Under the pieces are notes generated by a model, which was not told the origin of the DNA, made no database searches, and saw nothing but the letters and a program-made list of their open reading frames with translations. The translations under genes were made by a program, and so were the position numbers. Shown here piece by piece: positions 24,374-38,500 of a DNA stretch of 64,000 nt. Source of the DNA: Casuarina equisetifolia (lineage: Eukaryota > Streptophyta > Magnoliopsida > Fagales > Casuarinaceae); the NCBI GenBank assembly GCA_028551475.1, contig CM052359.1, positions 20,151,583 to 20,215,582 of the forward strand, written 5' to 3'. Every line of letters begins with the position of its first letter. Position 1 is the first letter of the stretch.

Positions 24374-27300
24374 TCAGGCTTGAGATCTTTCTCGCATTTT
24401 GGCCCTAGCGAAGAACACTCCAGCCAACAGACCTACAGAAAGCAAAGTTTGTTTATGGTAATGCTAAAATGAAAATCCAAATTGTGCTTCTTTGGGTTTG
24501 TGCAAGAACACCTAAACATAGTCAACTGAATAACGAGAGAGGAAATTACCAAAGAATATGCTTGCAGAGTTCTCCAAGCTGGTAGGAACATTGAAAAGGA
24601 GGATGCCAGCAATAGACAGAGGAATCTTATTCAACGACCCCACTAGGCTGCAGGATACCATCAGAGATTAGAGATCGTATCGAATAAACATGTTGGATCA
24701 ATAATAGCATCGCCCCTAACGTTAGCACAATGGTTTAGTCAAAACTAAAACCAATAATCCATTCTTTGAAAGAGAAACAAAAAAGACCTGATCTCGCAAA
24801 ATTTTCAATCCAAATTCATTTTGTTTAAAGAGAACTTGGAGTTTGTAATGAGCCTAAAATCTGAGCAACTGAATCCAAACCCGTAGAAACTTAACTTTTA
24901 AACCCTTAACCCACATCAACCGGATGAAACTAGTCATTACACAGTAAGATTGTACTCTAAGAGTGGCTACTTGAACAAAGCCTCAACTCTGCCCAAATCC
25001 AACCCCCATTCACCTTGCACTTTCTTCCTCAGGCAAACGAAATCTACTGGCAAAGAAAAGTTGAAACCGGGTTTGGGATCATTTGGGTCTCAAATACAAA
25101 GAAAGAAAAAAGAACACCCTCATGTCAAGTATTATTTTTCTTTTGCTGATGTATCTATTCTTCGCTTTTCATCTTGAGGCAGACCGGTGGTTGAAAGAGT
25201 CCAAGTATTCTTCATCTTACCTGTATGTTGTAGCCCCAGTTTGATGAAGAAACCACATTGAAGTGAAGCTAATTGCCAGTCCCAAAACTCCACTTAATGT
25301 CATTACCATCCAGAAGGTTGGCAGCCTCAAAAGTGGCCTGCCAATTCAATTCAGCATTAAAACATCAAGATGATAATTTTTTAAGACGATAATTTTGACA
25401 AGGGAACAAAAGAAAAATCAATTTCCTGTGCAAATTCGATGTTCATGAGGTGTCTTGAATAGCATAATCATATATTGTGTTCGATTGTGTTAATATAATT
25501 GAAAAAGGTTACATGTTGTAGCATTACATCATCATGTAAGAGATAAATTAGTGTAATTCATGTTAATCCATCATATATATCAAAAAACTCGTACAAAAGT
25601 GCATCTCAGTGGTGCAGAAGAAAAATGAACTTTTGCCTAGGCTGTTAGTGTAAAAATGGAAGGTTTCATCCCAAGGAAGAAGTCCACTGAAAGTAATTAT
25701 GATTAACAAATAGCCGCAATAAACAATCAATATCTTGCAAAGAAGGCAGATATTTGAATAAATCATTAAAATTCTAGCAAGAAAAATACACTTGTATGAA
25801 AAGTTGTCAGATGGCGGTGCTTTAATCTTTGAGTAAGATATAATGCAATCTGTTCACAAGTCATAAACATGCATTGCAGCAAAATTTCAGTGCAATGTTC
25901 TGAACTTGTGGCACTCTTGCCAGAGGGCTACCCCTTTGCATAAGGTATATTAAATAAACAAGACAGAAAGTAGAGAGGCACAGGCATCTATATAAAAAGG
26001 AAGCAGGAAAGAATGAACAACTGAATAAAAAAGGACAAGAAAGACAAGAAAAAAAGAGAAGACAATATGAAACTAGCGAGTCCCTTGTATAGAATCTCTT
26101 TATTGCACGGAAATTCTACTGTATCAAAACCACTCTATTGTCACAATACTTCAAGACATAGCAGATAATGGTTCGGGTCAGAGAAGCAAATCTCTGGTGC
26201 AAGATTTCCATTTAATCTTCCAGAGCCATAAGGCAACATCTGGCTTTCTAGTTTATCTCTAAAAATATCAACAGCAAAAGGCAATTTTCACAATACTACT
26301 AGATCAAAACCACTCTATTGTCACAATACTTCAAGACATAGCAGATAATGGTTTGGGTCAGAGAAGCAAATCTCTGGTGCAAGATTTCCAGTTAATCTTC
26401 CAGAGCCATAAGGCAACATCTGGCTTTCTAGTTTATCTCTAAAAATACTAACAGCAAAAGGCAATTTTCATTCGATAGAGCAGCACATTTAAGTACTGAC
26501 ACCATAGCTATATAGGCATTTCCCACTTCTACTTGCAGCCAATAACATCTAAATTAAATGTTGCATGGACCAAATAAGATGGTCATGATAAGACCAGACA
26601 GGAAGAGAAGAGCTGTGAAATCAGAGGGTTCCAAAAACAAAAAAAATAGAGTGAAAGAGAAAAAAATCAAACAAAGTTCTTCTAATTCCTCAGTAAGATG
26701 TTGCGTTCAGCTTCAAAATAGACCAGTGTGTCAGACTCAGTTTGCTTTGATTTCAGTGACATCACAACATCAGCTCAAGACATCTATTAATTTCTATTGC
26801 AAAACATTAAACGCATACACCAACAACACAAGAGGAAGAATTGGGCACAGAGGGCAAGCTTCATTAGCTGGAAACAGCGAAGAAAATTTTGAGAGAACAG
26901 GGGAAGAAAATAAAAAATATAGAAAAAACTCACGTTCTGGAGAGATAATCCACCTCATTGAAAATAACAATTAGAATAATCCCTAAAGGCAATGACAAGG
27001 TGTTATTAAGCAAGACCATCGAGAACTCATTCAAATTTCCAGATTTTGTAACCTGCTTTGCTGTATCCATGACCCTCCGTAGAGTTAGCTGCATCAATAA
27101 AATAAAATAAAAAATAATACATCAGCCATGTTTAAGACTTAAAGCTAAAAAGGAACAAGTAGACTTGATAAATCAACAAACCAATAACCCTCTTTGTCCC
27201 TCTTCATTGGCCCTTCACAGAAATTCCAACATTATAAGGTAACGTTATTTTCTGAAATTTATCACTTTTCAACCGTGACCTAATCATTTTACTTATAAAT

Positions 27301-29649
27301 AGTATGCCAACATCTAGGATAATTTAGTAAATTTGTCAAATTGTGGACGAAGTCAAAGCTTGATTCTTCACCCTCTACTTTGTGATTCTCCTATTTAATG
27401 TTTTCTTGTGAGTGCACAGTAGCCACCCAAGTATTTAAATGAACAGCTGCACAAGAAATTTTAAGAAAAGTGAGGGAAAATTAAATACTACAGTGCTGCA
27501 GGAAAACTACGCATTCCACAGTGCAACCAAGATGGCTACTTAACTTATATAAATACAAATTCTTTGTTCAATATTTCAACTTTCAGCCAATCACAACCTC
27601 CAGATAAGCTGTACACGATGTAGGGTTTTGGTACACATTAATGTCAAAGGTTTAACCATACCCAATGCTGTATAGCACCCGATAACAAATATTTTAGGTC
27701 TCTAGACTTTATTGTTTTAGAGAGAAAAGGAGAAATTTCATTGCAAAAGAAGTCAAAAGGCAGATGCTGCCCAAAGACCATCATCAATGCAAACAAAGCT
27801 GCAAAAGCTTATGATGCATAACCAAGGTGTCCAAATTGTGTACTCACAGAATATGAAGCAGTAAGGAAACAGTTAGCAATCTGCCATGCATAGCCAATAG
27901 CATTGAATGATAGATCGGTAATCCCTCCTGAAATTGCTGAAATGATCTGCACAACCAACCGTATAAAAGCATTTCAAATATTTGTTTACAAAGCCCATGA
28001 AGAAGCAAATAAAGCAAATTTATATAACAAAAGAATATCTTGAGAAGTGCAAATCCTGTAATAATGACCTTGAATCTAAAGTTAAAGAGAACCAGATTAG
28101 TTGCTAACAATGCACAAGTAAACAATGATGCATCTATACTAAGACAAATCACAACAGCAAGCACACTGAAAAGCATCTTTCAAACGTATATCATGTCCAT
28201 AAGAAGTCACCATAGTACATCAGCAATCACTATGTTAGCATCACAAGAACCTTCTAAGCCGCAAGGACACATCTTTTGTCCTCTACAAGGTATTCATATC
28301 TTCATTACCCTCTTCCCCTGAAAAGGAAAAAGGGCATACGTACTTTGATGTACGATCAACTTCCCATATCTGAAACAGTTAAACTAAAGGATTGGTTGTC
28401 AAGATTTATTCTGACACTGAAACAGTTTGATTTGATATTCAAACTCAGAAAGAGCTTAGAGTTTACTTTCATTTTCAAAACCAAGACCCTTTACAAATAT
28501 GAGTTCTTTGTATTGCACTAATAAAGACTTTAGCCCCAGCGATACATGCTAAATATACATCTATAGGACCAAACCATCTTATTTCCTTGTTTTTTTTTCC
28601 TTTCTCAATCTTCATCCTTCATTCACTAACGTATTTCAAAGTTTGGCCACAAAATAAAAGTCATTTGATAGAACATTCTAGCTATGTTACTCCACTACAA
28701 TATACTTTAGATGTAATGATAAAACTTTAAATAATAACATTTCCAAAATGAACTTAACTATTTCAGGCACCTATTAGATGCAAGCAATAACAAAGATAGA
28801 AAATGAAATAAAAGGTATCTCGATTGGCATCCCAATTTTGTACTTCTAGAAATAAAGAACTCCCAAAAGCAAATTTTCAGCCACTGAACGTACCATAAGA
28901 AACAGAGCAGCCCAGACTCTGTTGTCATGATGCTTGCTGAATAAATACATTTCACCAACAGCAGTTATCACATTGGTAACATTCTTCAAGACAGTGACCA
29001 TAGCTACATTAATGTACTTTAAACTGCAGAAACAATTAATCATATTCAAGGAACAAGTAAAAAAGAAAAGTCTTGTTAAAAAAGCAGTATGAACGTAAGC
29101 ACATAAGCTCAGAAAAGAATACATACCTAAACATGCTTGTTATGAGCATGCCTACAAAAATAACATTCACTGGTACCCAGACCTTAACCAATCTCCATGT
29201 TAATGGTTCTGTTTGTATTATGCCCAGAAAACTCAATATAGAGACAATAATCACTGAAATGAGATTCTGCACCCAAGGAAATTTATGTCAGTGCTTGCTA
29301 GATATAAAAGATGACCTTCAGAGCATTTTATTGCATGGCATTAAGTAAATCCAGAGAAATTATTTTTTCTTTCTGAAATAATTGGGAAATCACTATCCAA
29401 TCTCGTATAGCAGCAAATAAATTGAACAACCTGGTATAGCATCAAAGATATCCCAGCATTAAAACCATAGCTTGAAAGCACAAACTTGTTGATTAGTATC
29501 ATGCTGCATGAGGAAAGGCAATATGCAAGGCCAGCCAATAAGGCTTGATTATGTATTTTGGGCACCCTGTCACTTCGTCCTGCTTTATCCCTGTCTTTAT
29601 TCAACTTAGCACTTTCCAAGTCATTTTCACTGTTTTGAAAGGACTTCAT
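24374..29649 (-). CDS. GONST1: Golgi GDP-mannose transporter, GONST1 type
   Basis: Eight minus-strand exons join in frame: 29649-29431, 29266-29127, 29023-28894, 27946-27848, 27088-26934, 25337-25221, 24647-24550 and 24432-24374, giving 338 residues. GONST1 moves GDP-mannose from cytosol to Golgi lumen in exchange for GMP, supplying glycosylation of sphingolipids. The protein is almost wholly membrane segments, with the family stretches HNQALLAGLAYCLSSCSMIL, FVGMLITSMFSLKYINVAMV and SFTSMWFLHQTGATTY. The nucleotide-sugar binding motif GXL/VNK is present as GSLNK near residues 290-294. The end, FARAKMRERSQA, is a cytosolic tail. All introns are GT-AG, and intron 5 contains a 180-bp tandem duplication. 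Upstream exons, if any, are non-coding. Sequence agreement with the GONST1 branch is strong along the whole length. Confidence 0.95.
26123..26471. repeat. Tandem duplication, period 180 bp, in GONST1 intron 5
   Basis: ATCAAAACCACTCTATTG begins at 26123 and again at 26303. The two copies differ at only a few bases over about 168 bases, and the second copy stops near 26471. The near-identity shows a recent duplication. It is non-coding and away from the splice sites. Confidence 0.95.
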
Positions 29650-32600
29650 TGCAGATGATGACCTATAGGAAAGTAGATGGGTTAGCTCGTAGCAATGTCC
29701 AAAAGATTATTTGTTTTCCTAAAAGCTAATGAGAGAAGACCAGAGAGAGAGAGGGATTCAAGTGCAATATCAAAGTAAGATCTGGTTTCCAATGGGTCTC
29801 ATCCCTCAAATAAAGACAAAAAGGATAAAATCAGCTGAGAGGACGCTGATAGAATCCATATATTCAACCACTAAGAAAGGAGAACTGACTAACTTCAGAA
29901 ATGGTTTCTACTCAATCCCTCATAACTCAAACAATGTACAACGAAGCTCATTACAAACTATTACTCCTAAAGGTCAAAGCAGGAAATATAAAGTAGAAAC
30001 AAAAGCAACTTCATAGGACCTCTGCACCTCCAAGAACCCCCAAAAGCACTCACAATGTACTACAGAAGCTGTCAAAAACTAAAAAATCCTGTCCTAATTT
30101 GCATATTCCAACGCTCTCTTGATCATACTTCCTAGGCCGGCGGTAGGGACTCATTTTTTATAGTAGTTGGACGTTAATTTTCCAGTAAGGAAAATATTTT
30201 CGCTACAAAAAATATCCAGTTTTATCTTTCAACCAACTCAACTCAAGTGACTCCCTATTAATTACAGCAGTTTATGCATCCTTTTTTCAACTTGTTGTGG
30301 TCCATCACGTGCAATTTCCACCATTCTATCTCATCTACATTCACATCCCTTTACACCATCCTATTTATTGTATCCTTCTTTACCACTTCTTGTTTTAGCC
30401 AGGAGTACCTCTTTCACCAGGAGAAAAGCATAAGAAAACTGGAACCCAGTACACCTAAAAAGCTTTGAGAGAATATGCCCGCATGAAGACTATATTTTGA
30501 CGACAAAAATTATACTAGTTCACAGACAAAGGTAGCAATTTTAAATAGCTCAAAAAGATCCCACCAGAAAAGAAAACTTTTGCTCATAACTTATCACAAT
30601 TTTAACTCTCAGACATCACAGGAGAAATAGTAGGTCACCGGACAAGCAGAAGAAAAAAATTCCAATATTGTCCAAAAAAACGGTCCCCTACATGAAAAAT
30701 ACCTGACAGGACAATTCATAGTTTCCAGGTGAACAAACCATATTGTCATTAACTAAACAAAAGAATCCACCAGCGATTAGATCATCACAGTTTTCTCTTC
30801 TTTGAAGTTAAATGGTTCCCCCATTACACTGCCAGAAACCCCTAATTTGATTTTAAGGGGGCTAGACTCAGAGAGATATCCGTACAAAAGTGGGGCACAG
30901 TGATAAAGGTAGGAGAAAAGCAGAGCAGCACTTAAGAATCAGATAAGAAGTATAAATGAGATAAAAGCAGGTGCTAAAAGCCTAAAAGATCTAAAACAAA
31001 AACTATTGAAGAATGAAATAACACTAAACAGATAGTAATTCAAGCAAGTATGCATGGAAAACTCTCACTTAACTTCTGATAGTAGACCAGGGAATCAGGT
31101 CATGTATGTGTCCACCACCTCCTAGAATCCAGCATAAAAACCCAAACTTCCATAGTTTGGGCCAGTGGCTGACTAGTTCGGCTTGGTTCTAAAGAAGAAT
31201 ATATTTTACATTTTCTTTCCTTTCAATATTTTTTTTAAGCAATTTACCCCAAACCTAATATCAGCAGAAGATAACTCCATCAGCAGAAGTCAGAGTGCAG
31301 TAAGTCAAAGTTTCCCAGGTTGTTGCTATTTTGTTGGTTTCTATCCTCAATATTTCCCATTTCACTGTAATAATTCAATCCCTTACACGCACTGTAGCTC
31401 AGAAAAATTTTAAACCAAAAGAACTTGGAATATATGAAGTAGAAGTAAAGATACAATCATTTAAGTCAGTATCTATATCACACGTATAGACAGAGTTAAA
31501 TGATTTTCGTGATTCTTTGCAAGATCAAACATTAAAAAAGTTAAATATGTCTCCCCAGTTGAAAAGCACAGGAACCCTCCCTGAAAACCCTCTGAATCCA
31601 ACTTAACGGCTGATTCCTTGACAAACAGGCTCAACGGGTTGAAATATGCTCACAAAGATCATTGGAAGATTTATTATCATTTTCTCCCCGACAATCTCCC
31701 AGAGAAATGTGCCAATAGAGCAACACTTGCGGCTTCCATTTAAAAGAGAATAAATGGAGTTCAATGCATTTTGTATGCTAATTTGGTTTTTTAAACCAAT
31801 CCCTTCCAAAGTTTCTGATACATTGAGCCCAATCCTGAACTCTCGGGGTTGACTACGTTCCTTCTGAACTTTATGTCAAGTTTTTCACAATACTATTTCT
31901 ATGTAATTCAAAATGGTTTACTCCAGCTAATAATAAAATTAGATACATGCCCACCAAGCAGCATACAAATATCAGTCGCATCTAATGCCAGGAAACAACA
32001 GAATGGATAACAGAATAAACAAGCAAAAATAGCACAGCAGTGCTAACTTGAAATAAAGTTAGAATCTCAAGCACTGAAATTAGGTATTTATAGACCTTAA
32101 GACCCAGCATGAAGTACACCACATTGAAACTTGATTGAGTGAAGCAAACCTGTAAAATACTTCACTTCTTAATGAGCTCAACAATGGAGACCAGATCTAG
32201 AGCCAAATTTGAATCATGGCATTTGAGGCTTCATGCACTCTTCAGCAAAGTTGCTTATGCCTTCCGTGAGAGTTCTTTCAGAAACAGATCAGAGGAATAT
32301 CTAGCCAGCTCCTGAAAGCCTAACCTCGAATACGGAAAAAGTAGAAATAAGAAGATAAAAGCATCAATTCAAACTCCCAACTAGAGATCTTACTGAAACA
32401 GGGATAAAAAGAATAAAAATAACAGCTCAAGAAGTATTATGACACTGAATATAAATGAATATTGCAATGGAGCTAGAAAATGTCCATGGTTCACAACTGA
32501 AACAGGCCTATACAACTAAAAACCTATTACAGTAAAAAAATCATTTCTTGCCAAACTAGTTTTCACTTTCCACCAATTGATATGGTAGAAAAGAAAATAA

Positions 32601-33266
32601 TCTGGTTACAATTGATAAAGCAGCGAGAAAAATCTATAATTTCCCTACCTTCACAAGAATATAAAAATCCTTTTTTTTTATTCTTTTAAATATGAGGGAA
32701 CACAAGGAATGAGCTATTGAATAGTCCTCAGACCTCTCCAAGAAATGTTGGCAGATTTAGAATTTTGGTGGCCTCCCAGGAAAACTCTATAGCAGATTCG
32801 TTCTTGTAGGTTCCAGTAATGGAGGAACATGAAATTTTCAGTCAAGAAAAAGAAACGGCTAAAGTGTTACACAGCATCTAAGCAGTCATCCAACGTTATC
32901 ATCGACTACAAAAGGCAGACCACAAGGACTCAGAGTTATGTGCAAGGCCCCCATAAAGAACTCTTTTTTAAGGAAATCAAATATTTGGTTACTAATTTAA
33001 CTCGAAAATCCAAAAAAATATTGGAACAAGTTACCTTTTGATTTTCCACATATATAAAATAGTTTTCATAATAGGTTTTCTGTAGTATTCGATGTTATAG
33101 AAAGTTCTTGTGTCTGGTGTGTGAATTCAAAGATCTCTTTTCCACTCATTCCGTTTCTCACTGACCAAAGATAACTTTCGCGAAAGCTAGCAATTCAGTA
33201 TATCACCCAATTTATCAAATGAAGAACGTTTCAATTCAGGCTCACTGGAAAAGAAAGGAGAAAGCG

Positions 33267-33513
33267 AAAAACAAGAGTTACAGAGGTCCAGAAGAGTCTT
33301 CTTCCGTGTTCAAATTTCTGTTGTCAAGTAAAAGTTAACGAATACGAGAAATCTGTAAACGCAAATCAGACGTCACCTTTCCAAAATTAAAAACAAGAGT
33401 TACAGAGGTCCAGAAGAAGTCTTCTTCCGTGTTTAAAATTTCTGTTATCAAGTAAAGGTTAACGAATACCCGAAATCTGTAAACGCAAATCAGATGTCAC
33501 CTTTCCAAAATTA
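33267..33513. repeat. Tandem duplication, period 122 bp
   Basis: ACAAGAGTTACAGAGGTCCA occurs at 33271 and 33393, and each copy continues through GTCTTCTTCCGTGTT, AATTTCTGTT and AACGCAAATCAGA to CACCTTTCCAAAATTAAAAA. Only a few substitutions and short indels separate the copies. Confidence 0.93.
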
Positions 33514-35005
33514 AAAATTTATAAGCCGTCAGTTGTCATAATGAGAAAAGCAATAATTACCCAGTTCATGTTTAGTTGAAAACAATCCAGTACGTCGCCG
33601 AATTTTTACAATAACCACAAGATAGAAGAGAGAGATCACCTTGAAATGGTTTAAGCCAAGACCTCAAAAGCTCCAAAGGGAATAGGAAATACGACGAACA
33701 TACAGGTAGTTTAAGTACCGAAAACCAATCAGGGATCACAACAGTGATTCACTAAAACCAAGAAAACCCGACAAGGTTGGGAGAGAAAACTTTGAGCTTT
33801 TGGAATCGAAGAGACAAAGAGAAAGATTCAAGACAGAGATAATCACAAGGACTAGGACAAGAACTGGAGGGTCAGCAGGATGGGCGTTTGAAACAAAAAA
33901 AAAAAAAAAAAAAAAAACGACCGTCTTTCGGATTCCAAACTGGAGGCTTTTAAATCCTCTGACGTTTGAATTTTCTTTTTCCTTTTGCATTTTTTTTTAA
34001 TTTATATTTTATTGCAGATGTGTTCGCTATTTAAGTTGGTGGGCTTTCCACACAAATTTTCAGGAACTGGGTGGTAACATGCGCCGCTCAATGGCTGCGC
34101 AGGGTAGCACCAGGTCAACGGTGTTGGGCGTTTGCTTCGTTACATTCCAGAACTATTAAATAGCTAATCAGATTCACTTCAATCAGACGATGTAGTATAA
34201 CTTAGACTCTGTCTTCCATTCTATATTTGAAAGCTTTGGTATTCCTCTGTTAAACATTAATGAGATAGAATAAGTTTAATAAATGACTGAAAATGAACCT
34301 AATGGAATACAACTCCTTATTTTCATCATGGATCGTGATGCTTAAATTCTATTACTTTAAAAAAATAAAAAAAGAAAAAAAGAAAAAAAGAAAAAAAGAA
34401 AAGAAAAAGGATGTGTTTAATACAATTCTAATGATTATTGATGGGGTGTAACAGCAGCTATAATATACAGTCAATCCATTGAAAGAGAAGCCGCTTGTTA
34501 ATTAAATGCATGTACAACTTGCAATCTGAATTCAGAGGAGAATGGACCCCAAAGCACTTATAATCCACCTTTCACACATTTCTATAGTTTTGAAGTACAT
34601 TTAGTATATTCTTAAAAGCATGTGACTCCAACTCAGAGTCAGAACAGAATTGGGATGACTTTGGCAGGATCCACGAGATAAAGTGAATGAAATTGGTTGC
34701 TCACCCGACCAACTATAGTTGGCCTTCAACCAAAAAAAAAGGTCAAAATCGTGGGGTGGAGTGGATGAAGGCCACAGTTCTGACTAGTCCCATTTCAATA
34801 AAGGACAACAGCACTTGGTGGCTGTCACCTTCACATCTCCTTGCTTCACTTCCCCCTGGTCTCACAGCTTCTCGTGACCAGTATCTTTTCTAAAAGTCAA
34901 TTTATTTCTTTTGTTATCGAAATTTGATCCCCCTATGTTGACATGATCGCAAAGGTTAGCTATCTTGGGTCTTCTCCATGGCTATGTCTTGAACCTTTTT
35001 TTCGG

Positions 35006-35041
35006 TTGTTTTTTTTCTTTTTCTTTTTCTTTTTCTTTTTT
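35006..35041. repeat. (CTTTTT)n simple repeat
   Basis: Six-base units of C followed by T5 are seen directly. A similar tract lies at 39443-39480. Confidence 0.85.
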
Positions 35042-35311
35042 TAGTAGTAGAGAAATAAATTTAATATGTTTCGCATTGTAAGATTCCTGAACATGACAAG
35101 TGGCGTTCTTACTTGGAGCTGGAAATTTTGAAAATCCCACTTGCAATTGAAAAGGGATCATAGACAAGATGGTATTTTGATATTTTACCCTGCTAAACAG
35201 CAGGGGTTACTAGTTTGATTAGACTTGAAATTGAGAGAAACCTACCAGCTTGCTCGGGCCACAAATGCGGGCCTAGAATTTTGTCTCCCAGAGCAACCGG
35301 TGGCTTTACCA

Positions 35312-35313
<2 letters not shown>

Positions 35314-35342
<29 letters not shown>
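35314..35342. repeat. (TA)n microsatellite
   Basis: About fourteen alternating AT units in intergenic DNA. Confidence 0.9.
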
Positions 35343-35346
<4 letters not shown>

Positions 35347-35566
35347 TCTTTCAGATAGTCTTGATTTATCTTTTTCACAGTTTGAGAGTGTAGTAGGCTT
35401 TAAACTCATTTAATTCCATCTTTCCAGACCTTTTAACCCACCAAAACATAACCATTTTGCCCATAGCTCTACAAAGAATAAAACATAAGGAAAGAAAGAA
35501 ATGCTTGCTCTTGAAGAAAGAATGGGGTAACATAAAAATCCAATTTAAGTATAAGACAAATTTTCT

Positions 35567-38500
35567 TCAACAGTTGATCTGTTTGATGTAGGCAGATTGC
35601 CTTGCTCTAATAAGATTCATTACACTTGCTGCATCACCTTGCAAGACAACTTTCCCGTTCTCCATATAAACAGCACCATCCGCGTACTCCAGCTCTTCCA
35701 GACGATGGGTCACCCACAATGCTGTAACATCTTCAGAGCTATCCAAAGAATTCCGAACCGCTTTAATCACCCCAAACTGATTTGGAAAATGGAAAGTAAA
35801 TCCTATTTCAGAAATTCCCCATCTACTAAGGTAACAGAACAACTTTTAACTATTAGAGTGAAAAGGTTCACAACTACCATCACTACACAAAAAGTAGAAC
35901 CATTTTTTCAACATCGATGATAAACTACTATTGGGAACCAATGAGAAAGGAATGTATGACGTTAAAAAGCGGTAAGCTGCTGTTGTAAAATCCTTTTTTT
36001 TCTCGATGCAGTTCATTTTACATAGAAAAGGTTGAAACAACTCCATCATATGTCTATCATATCAAATACCTGATCGCTTTCATCTAAAAAGGTTGTGAGC
36101 TCATCCAATAACAATACTTTGCAAGTTTCAGCTAAAGCACCAGCAATTGCGACTCTCTGTTTCTGACCACCACTGAGAGTTTGCACAGACCTCTAAAAAT
36201 ATAACAAAGAAGCTCAGTAGGTGTCAAGCTCCAATCAAACGCTTTTACAATGAGAAAGATATTGATGCACATAAATTACCTTCAGGTAGTCAGACATTCC
36301 AACTGCCCCCAATGCTTTAGAAACCCTGGATCGAACCTCATCATCTGTCAAGTTGAACTTTCCAAGGCCAAATGCCACATCAGCTTCTACAGTAGGCATC
36401 ACTACCTGCAATGCAGGAGGGACTGCCATCATAAGCACTTGGTGATAATTTTTTCAAGGAATCTCTAGCGACATCAACAAGTAAACTGTTTTAGCAATTA
36501 ATTTCATCTCCCATCATCCAAGTCTTCAATTTTGACTTATACGATTACATGCGTTCTTGAGGTTGATAATAAACAATTATGATGGGATTCTTACGATGTC
36601 ATCTTGAAAGCAAAATGCAGAGATTAATATCACATCATCTACAGATACCACCGTGAGTAGCAATAACCTCAAGATGATCTGTTTTCAACATTTTGACCTC
36701 CTTTAAGCATCCAATTGAATAACTCTAATATTCCATTATCTTCCTCCTTTCTCGTTCTAATAGACAGGGATAGATCAATAAAGAAAAAGAAACAAATGAT
36801 CACCTTTTGAATTAATAATTGGAGAGAAATAAAAAAAGATAAAAGACATGAAAGTATCTATTGATAATTAGACTAATTTAGAAGATATAGCGACAAAAGA
36901 ACCCATTTTTGACTTACACAGAAATTAAGAAACTTGAAGTTTCCTCACTTTCTAAAACATAAACCTTGTACTTTACATTTCAAACCCCTTCCTTCTTTAA
37001 AGATAATAATAATAATAATTTCTACCACCACGTGGATACAAGCCTCATCCATGTCATACAATAATTTAAACTAATATCCTGATTTATGCACTCATGTCAG
37101 ACCTGTATCAAACAGATATGGTATAGCTGCTAATTTGAAGCATCAGTTTTTCCTTGCGGGTTACCACTCAGGAGACTTTATGGGGGCTTTGATGCCTCAA
37201 CAGAAAACAAACTAGAGCTAACTTGTATCTCGTACTTTCAATCTGGATGCATAAGTTCAAGAAACAAAGCTACAATCTTGAAGTTCAATGAAACTACAAC
37301 TCAGTTAGCACCAAGAATAAAATCTCAATTGGAATAAGATTAGACAAGATATAGAATCTCTGATAATTTCTCTTCATTTCCATAAGTTGGATCTCAAATT
37401 AGAAAACTCAATATTACTGGCACAAATTTTCACTAAAAAGAGGGTCCTCAGAGCAATTATCAGAGATTGCTCTGAGCACCAGGCATGTTCTCTCTACAAA
37501 CGTGAATATAGCAGGTTTGATAAGTGAAAACATACCAGTATCTATACATCTGAATGAAATTACAACAAACGCGAATACATAAATTTCTTTCTCTATATAC
37601 CCTCAAACCCATGATTCTACTCGTTTTCCATACACATTTTTAAGCATAACAAACTAAGATAGCAGGTTTGTATGCTCTAACTATGGCATTCTGAAATCTC
37701 TCAGTAGGATTAGACTTCTTTTATCTTCAGACACCAAAAAGAGAGTCTCATTTTGGAATAAAGATATCAAGACAATTATGCGATCCTTTATTTAAAATGC
37801 TTTGGAAGAAAACTAACACTAGAATTAACCAAATATCTCGGCTCTACCAAATTGAAAAGTCCTAGGAAGCCTTTTGAAGAAAGAAATTCATCCCTCAACT
37901 TCTGATATTACCCATTAAACCTTTCAGTAATTGGTTCCAAAATGAAAAGAATAAAGAAATTCAACCACAAGAGTTGGCCATTGCCCGCTAACTCCAACAT
38001 CAAGCAGGAATGATCAACAATGCAAACTCCAAAATCATTTTCACACCTCCCTTTCTTATTTTCTTCCTTCCCTGTCTGGAACCTCAGGCAGAAACACGCC
38101 AAGTCCGCTTGTCTGTACTAGGAAAAACTGGGGAACTTAAGAGCTAGGCTTGCAGGCAAGGCAAGCATATGTGATGGGAACGTTCTTATCGAAAGTGTAG
38201 AAAATAAAATTGGATCATTTGACCTAGGAGAAGAAAGCATGATAAGCAGCCACCGTAAAGCAGTACAAAGAGGGAGCAAAACATATTTATAGGCTATTTG
38301 TTGGCATGGAGTCTGATGAGATTCCTTACACACATAATAAATGAAGTTCATCCCGGGTCAGTATGGTAAGCACGCTGGTATGGGGTAGCTAAGTGAAGCT
38401 TTCTACACAGTAACAGAGAAGAGCAGCAATCTAGTGGAGTTTAATATCTCAACCTTGGACTTACAACCAGGCATGAAAAATTTCGATCCTTAACGCACCT

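Larger units (their letters stand above)
29650..35566. other. Long region without coding genes upstream of GONST1
   Basis: About 5.9 kb with no protein gene that I can support. It may contain the GONST1 promoter and non-coding leader exons, and, near 35566, the 3' untranslated region of ABCI10. It holds a 122-bp tandem duplication (33267-33513), an A-run at 33896-33916, an A4-7G repeat at 34360-34405, a CTTTTT repeat at 35006-35041 and a TA repeat at 35314-35342. Open frames here are short or consist of these repeats. Confidence 0.45.

Noticed and set aside
33736..33990. Minus-strand frame with a phenylalanine run
   Set aside because: The run is an A/T homopolymer translated; no supporting homology.
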